Positions 1-8,494 of a stretch of 32,520 bases of DNA are shown here, piece by piece. Position numbers and translations under genes: made by a program. The notes below the pieces were generated by a model. That model was not told the origin of the DNA, did no database searches, and saw only the letters and a list, made by a program, of their open reading frames with translations. The stretch covers positions 124,045 to 156,564 of the forward strand of contig NVXI01000004.1 of the NCBI GenBank assembly GCA_002747015.1, in the 5' to 3' direction. The first letter of the stretch is position 1; every line of letters begins with the position of its first letter. The DNA comes from Zetaproteobacteria bacterium. Lineage in GTDB: Bacteria; Pseudomonadota; Alphaproteobacteria; Micavibrionales; Micavibrionaceae.

Positions 1-932
1 TTTTCTACCGCGAGCTTTAACGCATCACCCCCAGTAAGCAAACAAACAGGATCAAGATTTCCTTGAACTGGAACAAGTGGCTGTAATGAACGCGCCGCCC
101 ATTTTGTATCGAGTGCCTGATCTATTCCAACGCCAGTAACGCCGGTATCTTGAACATAGGATAAATAATTTTGCCCTGCACATCGCGGAAAACCGATAAT
201 CGGAACATTTGGATGTGTGTCACGTACCAAATCGATAATTTGTTTCGTCGGATGAATAACCCATTTTCTAAAACTTTGCGCATCCAAAGCCCCTGCCCAA
301 CTATCAAAAATTTGAAGAACTTCTGCGCCTGCATTCACCTGATTAATCAAATATTGCGCCGTTGATTCAACCAATAAATCCATTAATCCGGTAAAGCCAA
401 TTTGATCTTGATACGCCAATTTTCTAACATTGAGAAAATCTTTACTACCACCGCCTTCGACCATGTAACAGGCCACCGTCCATGGTGCGCCACAAAAACC
501 AATCAATGCTGTTCCGTTATAATTTTCCTGTTTCAAGGATGTTCGCACGTTCGCCAAAGCCTCATACACCGGCGCAAGGGTTGTCTCGAAGCTATTAAAA
601 TTCAGTTTCGCAAAATCTGCGGATGAGCGTAATGGATCAAGTTTTGGCCCTTCGCCTTGTACAAATTCAAGACTCTGCCCCAAGGCATGCGGAATAACCA
701 AGATATCCGAGAATATAATCGCTGCATCCATGTTGAACCTACGGATTGGCTGCATGGTAATCTCTGCCGCCATATCCGGGTTATAGGCCATATCCAGAAA
801 ACCGCCTGCTTGTTTGCGCAAATCCATATATTCTGGAAGATAGCGCCCTGCTTGGCGCATAAACCAAAACGGTATATGATCGGGTTTATGTTTGTTTAAA
901 ACCTCAAGAAAATTCTTTTTTTGGTAAGCCAT
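1..932 (-). CDS. hemE: Uroporphyrinogen decarboxylase, C-terminus cut by window edge
   Basis: HemE removes four carboxyl groups from uroporphyrinogen III to give coproporphyrinogen III in cytoplasmic haem synthesis. The frame reads from an ATG at 932 down to base 1 without a stop, giving about 310 residues; the family is usually near 340, so roughly the last 30 lie outside the window. The N-terminus carries the HemE signature PFWFMRQAGRYLPEY, and FSDILVIPHALG contains the family's catalytic Asp. A second conserved stretch, GFCGAPWTVACYMVEG, follows. No strong Shine-Dalgarno precedes the ATG, but no better start is visible. The gene reads away from a long AT-rich gap, the same arrangement that flanks the replication origin in Caulobacter. 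Confidence 0.95.
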   Translation of the reverse strand, partial: MAYQKKNFLEVLNKHKPDHIPFWFMRQAGRYLPEYMDLRKQAGGFLDMAYNPDMAAEITMQPIRRFNMDAAIIFSDILVIPHALGQSLEFVQGEGPKLDPLRSSADFAKLNFNSFETTLAPVYEALANVRTSLKQENYNGTALIGFCGAPWTVACYMVEGGGSKDFLNVRKLAYQDQIGFTGLMDLLVESTAQYLINQVNAGAEVLQIFDSWAGALDAQSFRKWVIHPTKQIIDLVRDTHPNVPIIGFPRCAGQNYLSYVQDTGVTGVGIDQALDTKWAARSLQPLVPVQGNLDPVCLLTGGDALKLAVE

Positions 933-1373
933 TTTTTAATCTTTAATTTTGTTTAACTTTGCTCTGGGCGAGTATTTCAAATTAACGAATTTAAACATAG
1001 CGTTATTTTATAATATAAATAGTTTATTTAAATAGGTAGTAGATAGATATAGGGGCTGTGAGTCTCGGGGATTAAATTTTGTCCCATTTTTACACACAAG
1101 GGCTTTTGTCGAAGAATCGTAGAGTTCATTTTGAGTCGCATAGTGTCGAGACTTTTTTTTCATTTCATCATTTTAGAGTTTTGTACAAGTGGATGACTCA
1201 CCCTAAGGGCATGAGGATGAATTCGGGGTAACTTAATCCACCTATTTATACAAAAAGTGCTCTTGGATTCGCACACAATGTTTTCCCCAAGATGAATTTG
1301 GCAAGTATCTTGATTTTTAGACATAAAACCATCATTATTACTTTTCCTACTCACTATTAGCGAATCACCTGAT
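933..1373. other. AT-rich intergenic gap between hemE and a divergent gene
   Basis: This 441-bp stretch holds no convincing gene. Bases 933-1060 are very AT-rich, with several TTAA tetramers, though none are spaced like the CtrA site TTAA-N7-TTAA. One 9-mer at 1088-1096, TTTTACACA, fits the relaxed DnaA-box consensus TTWTNCACA; other near matches such as TTATACAAA around 1242 have at least one mismatch. It must contain the promoters for hemE and for the gene at 1374. In Caulobacter and Rickettsia the replication origin lies upstream of hemE, so an origin is possible here, but the box density is low. Confidence 0.4.
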
Positions 1374-1994
1374 ATGTTTGATGAAGCCTTCACGAAATTA
1401 GAAATTGACGAAATTGCATCTATTTTAGATGTTTTAAATAAAGAAGTGGAGGGCAGTATCTTTGATCCGCTTGAAACTGTTGTTCTTGCTGTTAATGTGC
1501 CCTTTTATTCGGGATACCGCTTTTTAAGTGTGGCAGACCATATAACCAATCCACCGCTTCAACGTTTTGTGTTTCAAAAGAACGACACATTTGATTTTAC
1601 GGTTATTGATTGGACATATAATACAATTTACGATCTTAACAAGGTTGTGCCGATTACATTGAATGATGATAACATATTGGAATATGTACGTTTTTTCTTT
1701 ATGTATGTGAAGGGTCGTCATGGACGGTTTATTGTTTGTGAAAGCGCGGATAACGTTCAATGGAAGGATGAGCCACCTAAAGAGGTTCGTAAAAAACTGA
1801 ACGCGACAATGCAGCCATTGGAAATTAAAGAAAAGCGTAAAGATGGTGTTTATGCGATTAAAGCGTTCATGATGCTTAAAGATGCATTATTTAATGTTGA
1901 TATATATGTGGAGCCAAATGGTCGTGTGACAATGTCGGATCATGAAATTTTGATTGAGGATGTTCCTGTCCTTGATTCGGCATTTGGACAATAA
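1374..1994 (+). CDS. Uncharacterised 206-residue soluble protein
   Basis: I do not recognise this family. The product has no signal peptide or membrane segment, is mixed alpha/beta in appearance, and ends in an acidic stretch (EILIEDVPVLDSAFGQ). A central segment, YVRFFFMYVKGRHGRFIVCESADNV in outline, alternates hydrophobic and polar residues as in beta strands. The ATG at 1374 is the only reasonable start: the frame is open back to a TGA at 1311 but contains no other ATG or GTG. No clear ribosome binding site is seen. It is divergent from hemE and is followed by two unrelated unknown genes on the same strand after a 243-bp gap, so it is probably transcribed alone. Confidence 0.75.
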   Translation: MFDEAFTKLEIDEIASILDVLNKEVEGSIFDPLETVVLAVNVPFYSGYRFLSVADHITNPPLQRFVFQKNDTFDFTVIDWTYNTIYDLNKVVPITLNDDNILEYVRFFFMYVKGRHGRFIVCESADNVQWKDEPPKEVRKKLNATMQPLEIKEKRKDGVYAIKAFMMLKDALFNVDIYVEPNGRVTMSDHEILIEDVPVLDSAFGQ

Positions 1995-2058
1995 TTTATA
2001 TTTGTAATATTCCCAGCCCCCTCCGTAAAATCCCTCTATTTACATAATAATAGCAGTT

Positions 2059-2088
2059 CCTTAACCCTTTATTTACGTGATGTTAAGG
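2059..2088. repeat. Inverted repeat CCTTAAC-N16-GTTAAGG
   Basis: Perfect 7-base arms at 2059-2065 and 2082-2088 lie in the 243-bp gap between the gene ending at 1994 and the one starting at 2238. A T-run appears only about 20 bases later, so a terminator is weakly supported. An operator or leader structure for the downstream gene pair is the alternative. Confidence 0.3.
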
Positions 2089-2237
2089 GCTTGTTAGGGA
2101 AGGGCGCATTTTTCTTTAAAAAAGATGATTTTTCGTGTTTTTGGTAGTAAATCGTTAATAATTACCGACGATAATAAACTCATGTCACGCACAACTCCGT
2201 GCTGGTCATATTTATATTCACAAAATGGTATGGGTCC

Positions 2238-3557
2238 ATGAGCAACAATTTTGAAGAATTTTCTAATGCAGCGTTAGCACATAAAAGAGTGTGCATGGTT
2301 GCTTATACATTAAATGGTGAGCAACCGGTTATTTCAACACATATAGGTGATCAACCACTTTACTATATGGATGAAGAAATTATTGAAGATGAAGAGATGT
2401 TTGATCCGGCAGAGCTTGATATGTTGTCAAATGAGATTCGTATATTAAAGAACGAAATTTCCGGCCTTGATGAAACACCATTTTTTATTCCTGAAAATAC
2501 AATGATTGCGTTTACAGAATTTGCAGAAAATGCAGAAAGTTTTGGTATTGATTTATCCTTAACTGAAATCGAAAAGGCACAACGCCTGAAAGATATTTTA
2601 AATATCTTAAATGAAAGTCGTTTGGCTGCTTCATATTTAAATGTTGCAGAAAAACACGATATAAAAATTATGATGAGCGAACAGGTCGAAAAAGCATTCT
2701 ATGATCGTCGCAGCGGGTCCATTTTAATAAATCCAAATATGCAAAAGAATGAGCAAGTCTTGTTACTTTCGCGTGAATTGCGTCGTCACTGGCAACATCG
2801 TCAGGGTGTTTTGATTAATCCTCTGATGTTTCAGCCAGAAAATGCGATTTTGATTAATCGTGCGCAAGAAGCCGATCTTGTGGTTTCAGTGATACGCACA
2901 GCGTGGGAATTACAATTAGCAGGTATTAAAGATGTGTGGGAGCGGGTTGAAAACTCTCCTATGGCGGATTTATCGCGTGCATATTCGCGTGAGGCCTTTT
3001 TAGATTTCCGTACAATTAATAATGGTGTGGCCAGTGCGGCCGTATTTGAAGCATGGTTTTTATCCGAACGTTGTCGTCAACAAGATAAGAAAATTATTCA
3101 AGCAATGTTGGCTGATTACAATGGATATGTGTTTGAGAGCAATAGCTCGTCCCAGAATGTAACAGTAGAATTAATTTCTAGTTTGGGTGAGATGCCGTTC
3201 GGCAAAAATTACCTCTCTGCCCATGCGGCTACGATCATGGAAGATCCAATTTTTGCCGAGGTAAGGGACCGCTCCAACGCGAATTTCCTATGGTTTATTA
3301 AGTTTGAACGCACCTTTAAGGAAACGGAACAGTACTTGCAAATAGACTCTGACTTATCCACACATGGCGTCCGTCATGATGTATTGAACCAAGATAGTCA
3401 GGATCAAATTAATGACCGTAAACAGAGTGCAGACATTATTCAGCTTTTTGAACACCAGCCAAAAGTCACAAAAGACAAAGGCGGCAAAAATCTCTCCTCA
3501 GGGAGTAAAAATGGAGCGCAAGTCATCGATCTTAAACGTTGGTCAAGCAAGAAATAA
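2238..3557 (+). CDS. DUF6782-like putative metallopeptidase homologue with degenerate zinc motif
   Basis: The 439-residue product resembles a family of alphaproteobacterial putative zinc peptidases (I believe the one named DUF6782) whose core reads HELRHAW...EAD...AWEL. Here the core is LSRELRRHWQHRQG, followed by INRAQEADLVVSV and RTAWELQLAG. Both zinc-binding His positions of HExxH are Arg while the Glu remains, so hydrolysis is unlikely. The N-terminal 100 residues are acidic (DEEIIEDEEMFD) and the C-terminal 80 are polar and probably disordered. No signal peptide is visible. The ATG at 2238 is preferred; an in-frame GTG at 2199 would add 13 hydrophobic residues without a clear ribosome site. 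A diverged paralogue follows immediately, so the two are likely an operon. Family assignment is by eye. Confidence 0.65.
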   Translation: MSNNFEEFSNAALAHKRVCMVAYTLNGEQPVISTHIGDQPLYYMDEEIIEDEEMFDPAELDMLSNEIRILKNEISGLDETPFFIPENTMIAFTEFAENAESFGIDLSLTEIEKAQRLKDILNILNESRLAASYLNVAEKHDIKIMMSEQVEKAFYDRRSGSILINPNMQKNEQVLLLSRELRRHWQHRQGVLINPLMFQPENAILINRAQEADLVVSVIRTAWELQLAGIKDVWERVENSPMADLSRAYSREAFLDFRTINNGVASAAVFEAWFLSERCRQQDKKIIQAMLADYNGYVFESNSSSQNVTVELISSLGEMPFGKNYLSAHAATIMEDPIFAEVRDRSNANFLWFIKFERTFKETEQYLQIDSDLSTHGVRHDVLNQDSQDQINDRKQSADIIQLFEHQPKVTKDKGGKNLSSGSKNGAQVIDLKRWSSKK

Positions 3558-3591
3558 AACACGTATCGAGTATCTGGGCGAAGGCGGCACT

Positions 3592-4593
3592 ATGGAACTG
3601 AGAGCAAATCAGCTACAGAAAAGAACAATAGATTGTCTATCTTTAGACACGCTAAGCATATGTGAAACGCAATGGTACTTTGCGGAGCTATGCTTGGATT
3701 ATGTGGATGTTGATTCTTTTGAGAATGATGACGCGGATGTTGAGGATTACCGAGATATCTTAAGCTGGTGTGCCAGTGTCATGGCGAGCAGCCCTTCTGC
3801 ACGCCTTCTTTTAAAGGAAGCCAGCGAAAAAGATTGGAAGATCACAGCAGAAGATCTACGTGGCAGTGATTATTTTATCGATGTAGAAGAAAAATTATTG
3901 ATTCTTGATAATAATGCATTATTGCCCTGCGCGCTGGGTAAATCCGAATATTTTAGAAACATGATGCTTGTCACGATGATTAAAGCATTGCGTGATATCT
4001 GGCAGGAAAAACGCCATGGCGGTTTTGACGCATTATACTCACCAGACCATATTTTATTGATGGAGCGTATTCGTGCGGCGGATTTGGATGTTATAGCGGT
4101 ATTGGTTGCGTGGGAGCTTCGCGCTGAAGATTACACAGATTTGTGGCGGCATTTGATTGGCTCTGAAATCGGAGATATGGCGATGTGTTTCTCTGGATAT
4201 CTGGAGCGCGATCCATCGGCGCAATTTAATGGCCAAGCATTGGTATCGGCGTATAAGCAATGGTTCCGTTGTTCAAAGCGTATTGATTCTTGTGATCATG
4301 ATGCGTTGGAATATATGGATGATGTGTTGGCCAGTTATGAGGCTATCAATCCCTTTGGTACGAAAAAACCATCGAAGATGAATGTTGAAATCTTGTCCTG
4401 CTTGCCGGATAAAACCGCGTATTTGCAAGGTTTAGGCACAGAAATTTTAAGTAATCCGGTTTATTCATCCGTGGATAATGTTATCAATCAAACGCATTTA
4501 TTTCATATTATGTATGATTTACAAGCCGTCGTGGTCGAAGACGTCCCGTTCCGTGACGCAGATCTTGCGCGCAAAATTTTTCCAGTGGAATAG
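3592..4593 (+). CDS. Second DUF6782-like protein, paralogue of the preceding gene, zinc motif lost
   Basis: This 333-residue product aligns along its length with the gene before it: MIKALRDIWQEKR sits where the neighbour has RELRRHWQHR, then ERIRAADLDVIAV, VAWELRAEDYTDLWR, and MNVEILSCLPD against VTVELISSLGE. Neither His of the expected HExxH remains and the Glu has become Ala, so it is probably a non-catalytic relative. The start is uncertain. ATG at 3592 (preceded by AAGGCGG) leaves a 34-base gap to the upstream stop. ATG at 3511 has a better Shine-Dalgarno (AGGGAG, five bases away) but overlaps the upstream gene by 47 bases. No export signal is seen. Substrate and role are unknown. Confidence 0.65.
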   Translation: MELRANQLQKRTIDCLSLDTLSICETQWYFAELCLDYVDVDSFENDDADVEDYRDILSWCASVMASSPSARLLLKEASEKDWKITAEDLRGSDYFIDVEEKLLILDNNALLPCALGKSEYFRNMMLVTMIKALRDIWQEKRHGGFDALYSPDHILLMERIRAADLDVIAVLVAWELRAEDYTDLWRHLIGSEIGDMAMCFSGYLERDPSAQFNGQALVSAYKQWFRCSKRIDSCDHDALEYMDDVLASYEAINPFGTKKPSKMNVEILSCLPDKTAYLQGLGTEILSNPVYSSVDNVINQTHLFHIMYDLQAVVVEDVPFRDADLARKIFPVE

Positions 4594-4616
4594 GGTTAGA
4601 ATTTAGTTATTTCACC

Positions 4617-5081
4617 CTACCCTCGTCCACGATATGGCGCGATGCCTTGATCGGGAATCCAGACATCCTCAGGTGGTTTACCAGTTTGATAAAACACATC
4701 AATCGGCATACCACCACGTGGGTACCAGTACCCACCAATACGCAGCCACACAGGATCCATCAGTTCTACCAATCTATTGGCGATCGAAACCGTGCAATCT
4801 TCATGAAACGCGCCGTGATTACGGAATGAGCCTAAGAATAATTTAAGTGATTTACTCTCGACCAGCCAGTCATTTGGCACATAATCAATCATCAAAGTCG
4901 CGAAATCCGGCGCGCCTGTAATCGGGCACATCGATGTAAATTCCGGTGCGGTAAAGCGTACGAGATAGGGTGTTTTTTTCTGCGGATTTGAGACGCGCTC
5001 TAATACTGCCTTTTCGGGGCTTTCCGGTAGGGCACTGGAACCACCAAGCTGCGTCAGGTTTTTGTATATATTATCACTCAT
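4617..5081 (-). CDS. queF: NADPH-dependent 7-cyano-7-deazaguanine reductase (preQ0 reductase)
   Basis: QueF reduces preQ0 to preQ1, the base later inserted into tRNA for queuosine; it is cytoplasmic. At 154 residues this is the short single-domain type I form. The catalytic Cys is in [13 protein letters not shown] (Cys52, with Asp59), the substrate-binding ESKSLKLFL motif starts near residue 75, and [10 protein letters not shown] carries the conserved His-Glu (93-94). The ATG at 5081 has an AAGGA about seven bases upstream. The start overlaps the stop of the upstream membrane-protein gene by four bases, so the two are translationally coupled. No other queuosine gene is present in the window. 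Confidence 0.96.
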   Translation of the reverse strand: MSDNIYKNLTQLGGSSALPESPEKAVLERVSNPQKKTPYLVRFTAPEFTSMCPITGAPDFATLMIDYVPNDWLVESKSLKLFLGSFRNHGAFHEDCTVSIANRLVELMDPVWLRIGGYWYPRGGMPIDVFYQTGKPPEDVWIPDQGIAPYRGRG

Positions 5082-6094
5082 GTTAAATTCCTTGTATCGT
5101 CTTGATTAGTTTCAGGTTTTTTCATTGATTTGATGTGTAGTATGAATATTAAAATTGCGAAAAGGACAGCAACAGTCAACATGTATTGTTTGAATATGAT
5201 GCTATAATCATTTAATTCAAATGCTATAACCATCAAGCCACTGAGAACGCTCATGAGACTGGCATATATGGAATAGATGATAAATAGAGGTTTTTTAATT
5301 TCAAAGTTTTTTAACAGCAGGAGACAAGTAGGGATATAAAATATGCCGTATATTGTATCAATAACTACGCGGGAATCCATTGATATTTTAAGCCCGCTAA
5401 ATACGATGGTTAGAACAAGAATCGCCGGAATTATCACAAAAAATGACCATATTTGTATAGTACCTTTGGTTGTCTTACCCCGTTTTGCGTTACGTTTTGC
5501 AATGCGAAAGACGTATAGTGGGCTTAGTAAAATAAGGATAAGAAAGCCGATTAAAACGAGTACATTTATGTAGTAGTAAGCTGCACTTCCTAACGAACCA
5601 AATTTTCTGTAGTCATAGAGGGGTTCTCCTAAACCAAAATTAGGATCTAATAATACGTTTAAGGCCTTATAGAACACTTTAAACTCAATATGTTCCCAAA
5701 TGGTTTTAGCCAAACCAAGCGCATTATGTTCAATCTCTATTACTGCATGACCGCATGCTATTATGAAGGGTCGTTTTATAAATTTTTCATCTTCCATATA
5801 GTTTGCGACCAACATAAAGCTTTGATCAATTTGCCAATAAGGTTCCGTGCATGATACATATCGAAGGGTGTAATTTTGTTTATCTTTTCCTTTCCAAATT
5901 CTTTCTACTGATAGGTTTAGATATCCTTGACCATTAATTGTATTACACGATTTAGCCTTAGCAGTAAAAAGTAAATCATATTCATTTTTTAGGTCGTATG
6001 GAAAGGACACAAATGCACAGGCATAGCTGTTGCTTGAATGCAATATGATCATTACAGAGAGTAAGAAAACTCTTTTAAAGTTTTTAAACATCAT
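5078..6094 (-). CDS. Membrane protein with exported NTR/TIMP-like N-terminal domain
   Basis: The product (338 residues from the chosen start) begins with a signal peptide, [20 protein letters not shown], cleaved probably before Cys26 (SYA/CAF). About 110 exported residues follow with cysteines at 26, 50, 82 and 114 and the pattern [10 protein letters not shown]...SVERIWKG...FMLVAN...IIACGH. An N-terminal Cys, a VERxWKG strand and a late Cys-Gly resemble bacterial NTR/TIMP-like domains; this is my inference. About five membrane helices fill residues 170-330, ending in a basic tail. A longer start at 6127 would overlap radA by 14 bases and bury the signal peptide, so 6094 (or 6091) is preferred. 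The stop overlaps queF by four bases. Function unknown. Confidence 0.7.
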   Translation of the reverse strand: MMFKNFKRVFLLSVMIILHSSNSYACAFVSFPYDLKNEYDLLFTAKAKSCNTINGQGYLNLSVERIWKGKDKQNYTLRYVSCTEPYWQIDQSFMLVANYMEDEKFIKRPFIIACGHAVIEIEHNALGLAKTIWEHIEFKVFYKALNVLLDPNFGLGEPLYDYRKFGSLGSAAYYYINVLVLIGFLILILLSPLYVFRIAKRNAKRGKTTKGTIQIWSFFVIIPAILVLTIVFSGLKISMDSRVVIDTIYGIFYIPTCLLLLKNFEIKKPLFIIYSIYASLMSVLSGLMVIAFELNDYSIIFKQYMLTVAVLFAILIFILHIKSMKKPETNQDDTRNLT

Positions 6095-6113
6095 CTCAAC
6101 GCGCCCAATCGCC

Positions 6114-7505
6114 CTACTCTTGTTCATCTACACTGACGCCTAGAAGGCTGGCGAGTTCTTTTACGTGGGTGATTTCTTTGCTTAAAATATCACTGTTTTT
6201 CTTGGCGGTTTTTTTGCTGAGTTTTGGGATTGTTGCGCGTTCAAAGCCGAGCTTCGATGATTCTTTTAAGCGTAATTCAGGTTGAGAGACTTGGCGTACC
6301 TCGCCGGCAAGGCCAATTTCACCAAAAAATATTGTATCTGCGGGCAGGGCTTCATTCGCCAGAGCGCTGATCAGGGCGGCGGCTACGGCCAGATCGGCGG
6401 CGGGTTCATTAATACGAATGCCGCCTGCGATATTCAGGAATATGTCATGGCTTGATAATGATATGCCGCAGCGGGATTCAAGAACGGCGACAATCATGGC
6501 AAGACGGTTTTGATCCCATCCAAGGACAGAGCGCCGCGGCGTGCCCAATGATGAGGCAACGACCAAGGCTTGCACCTCTACCAATAAGGGGCGTGTGCCT
6601 TCTAATGCGGCGAGGACGGCACTGCCCGCGGCGCCTTCGTGGCGCTGGGACAGGAACAGGGCGGAGGGGTTTGCAACTTCGATTAGTCCCTGCTCCGCCA
6701 TTTCGAATACGCCAATCTCATCTGTGGGGCCGAAACGATTTTTAACAGTGCGCAGGATGCGGAATTGGTGGCTGCGGTCGCCTTCGAAATAAAGGACGGT
6801 ATCAACCAGATGTTCTAATACCCGTGGCCCAGCGATTTGCCCGTCTTTGGTCACATGGCCGACAAAGACCACAACGATATTACGGCTTTTCGCCATGCGG
6901 ATAATTTCTTGTGTGGATGTACGTACTTGCGTCACCGTTCCGGGCGCGCTGTCTACGGAGTCGACATACATGGTTTGAATGGAGTCGATCACCAGGAGCT
7001 GTACCGTTTCAGGGGAGGATTTAACCGATTCCAATATATCGCGTACGTTTGTAGCAGAGGCCAGCATAACGCCTGTATCCCCTAGCCCTAAACGGTTTGC
7101 GCGCATACGTATTTGGTCGATGGATTCTTCGCCGGAGATATAAACGCAATGTACGTTGTTTTTTGTAAGGGCACATACGGCTTGTAATAACAGGGTGGAT
7201 TTTCCGATACCCGGATCGCCGCCGATCAAGATGGCCGAACCGGGAACGAGGCCCCCACCAGTTACGCGGTCAAATTCTGCAATTTTTGTTTTATGGCGCG
7301 GGTAGGTTTTTTTGTTACTGTGGCGTAAATCAACGAAATCTATGATGCGGCCTTTATGTTTACCACTTAGGCCTTTGGGTACTGTATTTGTGGCGACTTC
7401 TTCTTGGATGGTGTTCCATTCATTGCACGACTCACATTTCCCAGCCCAGCGGGTAGAGATAGAGCCACATGATTGACAAGTATAAGATTTTTGCGGTTTA
7501 GCCAT
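6114..7505 (-). CDS. radA: DNA repair protein RadA
   Basis: RadA (Sms) is a RecA-related ATPase that drives branch migration during recombinational repair. All hallmark parts are present in 463 residues: an N-terminal zinc finger with Cys10, Cys13, Cys24 and Cys27; a Walker A motif GDPGIGKST (96-104); the Walker B strand LLVIDSIQT; the RadA-specific KNRFG motif (255-259); and a C-terminal Lon-like domain with GGIRINEPAADLAVAAALIS. Length is normal for the family. It is the first gene of a minus-strand set that continues into an exported membrane protein and queF with very tight spacing, so readthrough transcription is likely. Confidence 0.97.
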   Translation of the reverse strand: MAKPQKSYTCQSCGSISTRWAGKCESCNEWNTIQEEVATNTVPKGLSGKHKGRIIDFVDLRHSNKKTYPRHKTKIAEFDRVTGGGLVPGSAILIGGDPGIGKSTLLLQAVCALTKNNVHCVYISGEESIDQIRMRANRLGLGDTGVMLASATNVRDILESVKSSPETVQLLVIDSIQTMYVDSVDSAPGTVTQVRTSTQEIIRMAKSRNIVVVFVGHVTKDGQIAGPRVLEHLVDTVLYFEGDRSHQFRILRTVKNRFGPTDEIGVFEMAEQGLIEVANPSALFLSQRHEGAAGSAVLAALEGTRPLLVEVQALVVASSLGTPRRSVLGWDQNRLAMIVAVLESRCGISLSSHDIFLNIAGGIRINEPAADLAVAAALISALANEALPADTIFFGEIGLAGEVRQVSQPELRLKESSKLGFERATIPKLSKKTAKKNSDILSKEITHVKELASLLGVSVDEQE

Positions 7506-7567
7506 GACAAGATCATACGCGATATTATTCTATCAGCAATATAGAAATTTGCATTTATTCCCTGATC

Positions 7568-8407
7568 TTAGTTTATGAGCAATATTTCTTCTGCGTGGGG
7601 TTTGGCGATAAAGTCTTCGGGTTTTAAATCCCAGCCTTGTACACCGGAAAACCCGATATCAAATAGATATTGTGCTTCTTCACGATTATGAACGCGTTCG
7701 GCGATCAGCGTGCAATCAGGATACTCACTTTGTAAATGTTTTATTGTTTCGTTGAATTGGCCTTGTGTGAACTCTGTATTTTCATCGCCCAGACCCGCTC
7801 TTACAAAGGGGCCATCAATTTTTATGAAATTCACCAAATCACCAAAAGCATGTAAGCGATTTTCATGATCCGCACCAATTGATAAATCATCCAAGGCAAA
7901 GCGATAGCCAAGTGCCCTCATCTCTTTTAAATGCGTGATATCTGCGTTTCTGTTCACATCATTTTCTAGAATTTCGAATATAATGTCTTCGGGTTCGAAT
8001 TGCTCTAGTTTCACTCTCATATATGCCCAAAATTCTTCTGATAATGCCGCATCTACGGAAATATTGAGGGTTATTGGGGTGGGTAGCGGTATTTCTTTTG
8101 CGATTTTTAAGGCATTAGAACAGGTGAGGGCGTCAAACTCTTTGGCGATATCAAGGCCATGGCTTATTTTAGATAGATTTCCAATTGAGAAGGATCGCGT
8201 GCCGTTATTGGGGCGTGCTAAAAGCTCATATGCCAGTATTCCGCTTTGTGTGTAGATTCCTTCGGCTTTAATGTTGCGGCGTTTAAAAGCGTTACTTTCC
8301 AAGGCTTCTTTAAATTCCAAAACCGCCTCAGGATTATTTGCGATTTTTTCGGCGCGGTGAAAGGCTTCAATTAAACAGTTATAGCTACTTTTTCCGAACT
8401 CAAGCAT
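7568..8407 (-). CDS. Stand-alone EAL-domain protein, probable c-di-GMP phosphodiesterase
   Basis: A 279-residue cytoplasmic protein made almost entirely of an EAL domain, the fold that cleaves cyclic di-GMP to pGpG. Metal and catalytic residues are all identifiable: Glu61 (YELLAR in place of EAL-L-R), Asn115 (LNIS), Glu145 (FEILE), Asp173-Asp174 (ALDD), Lys196 (IKID), Glu237 (AER) and Gln257 (GVQG). However, the loop that normally reads DDFGTGYSS is DDLSIGADHEN, and AEGVE is AERVH. Loop 6 changes of this kind reduce activity in studied EAL proteins, so it could be a weak enzyme or a c-di-GMP receptor. There is no GGDEF or sensor domain. It lies 62 bases upstream of radA on the same strand. 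Confidence 0.85.
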   Translation of the reverse strand: MLEFGKSSYNCLIEAFHRAEKIANNPEAVLEFKEALESNAFKRRNIKAEGIYTQSGILAYELLARPNNGTRSFSIGNLSKISHGLDIAKEFDALTCSNALKIAKEIPLPTPITLNISVDAALSEEFWAYMRVKLEQFEPEDIIFEILENDVNRNADITHLKEMRALGYRFALDDLSIGADHENRLHAFGDLVNFIKIDGPFVRAGLGDENTEFTQGQFNETIKHLQSEYPDCTLIAERVHNREEAQYLFDIGFSGVQGWDLKPEDFIAKPHAEEILLIN

Positions 8408-8494
8408 ATTTTACGTACTTACCCAATTTTATATATTTTCTTAATAGTATAGGGTGTCCATCTTTATATGACTAGAAAATTAGGAAGTTCTAAT

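Noticed and set aside
4591..4619. Inverted repeat TAGGGT...ACCCTA between convergent genes
   Set aside because: The arms are the two stop codons and three following bases; with no T-run on either strand it is probably chance.
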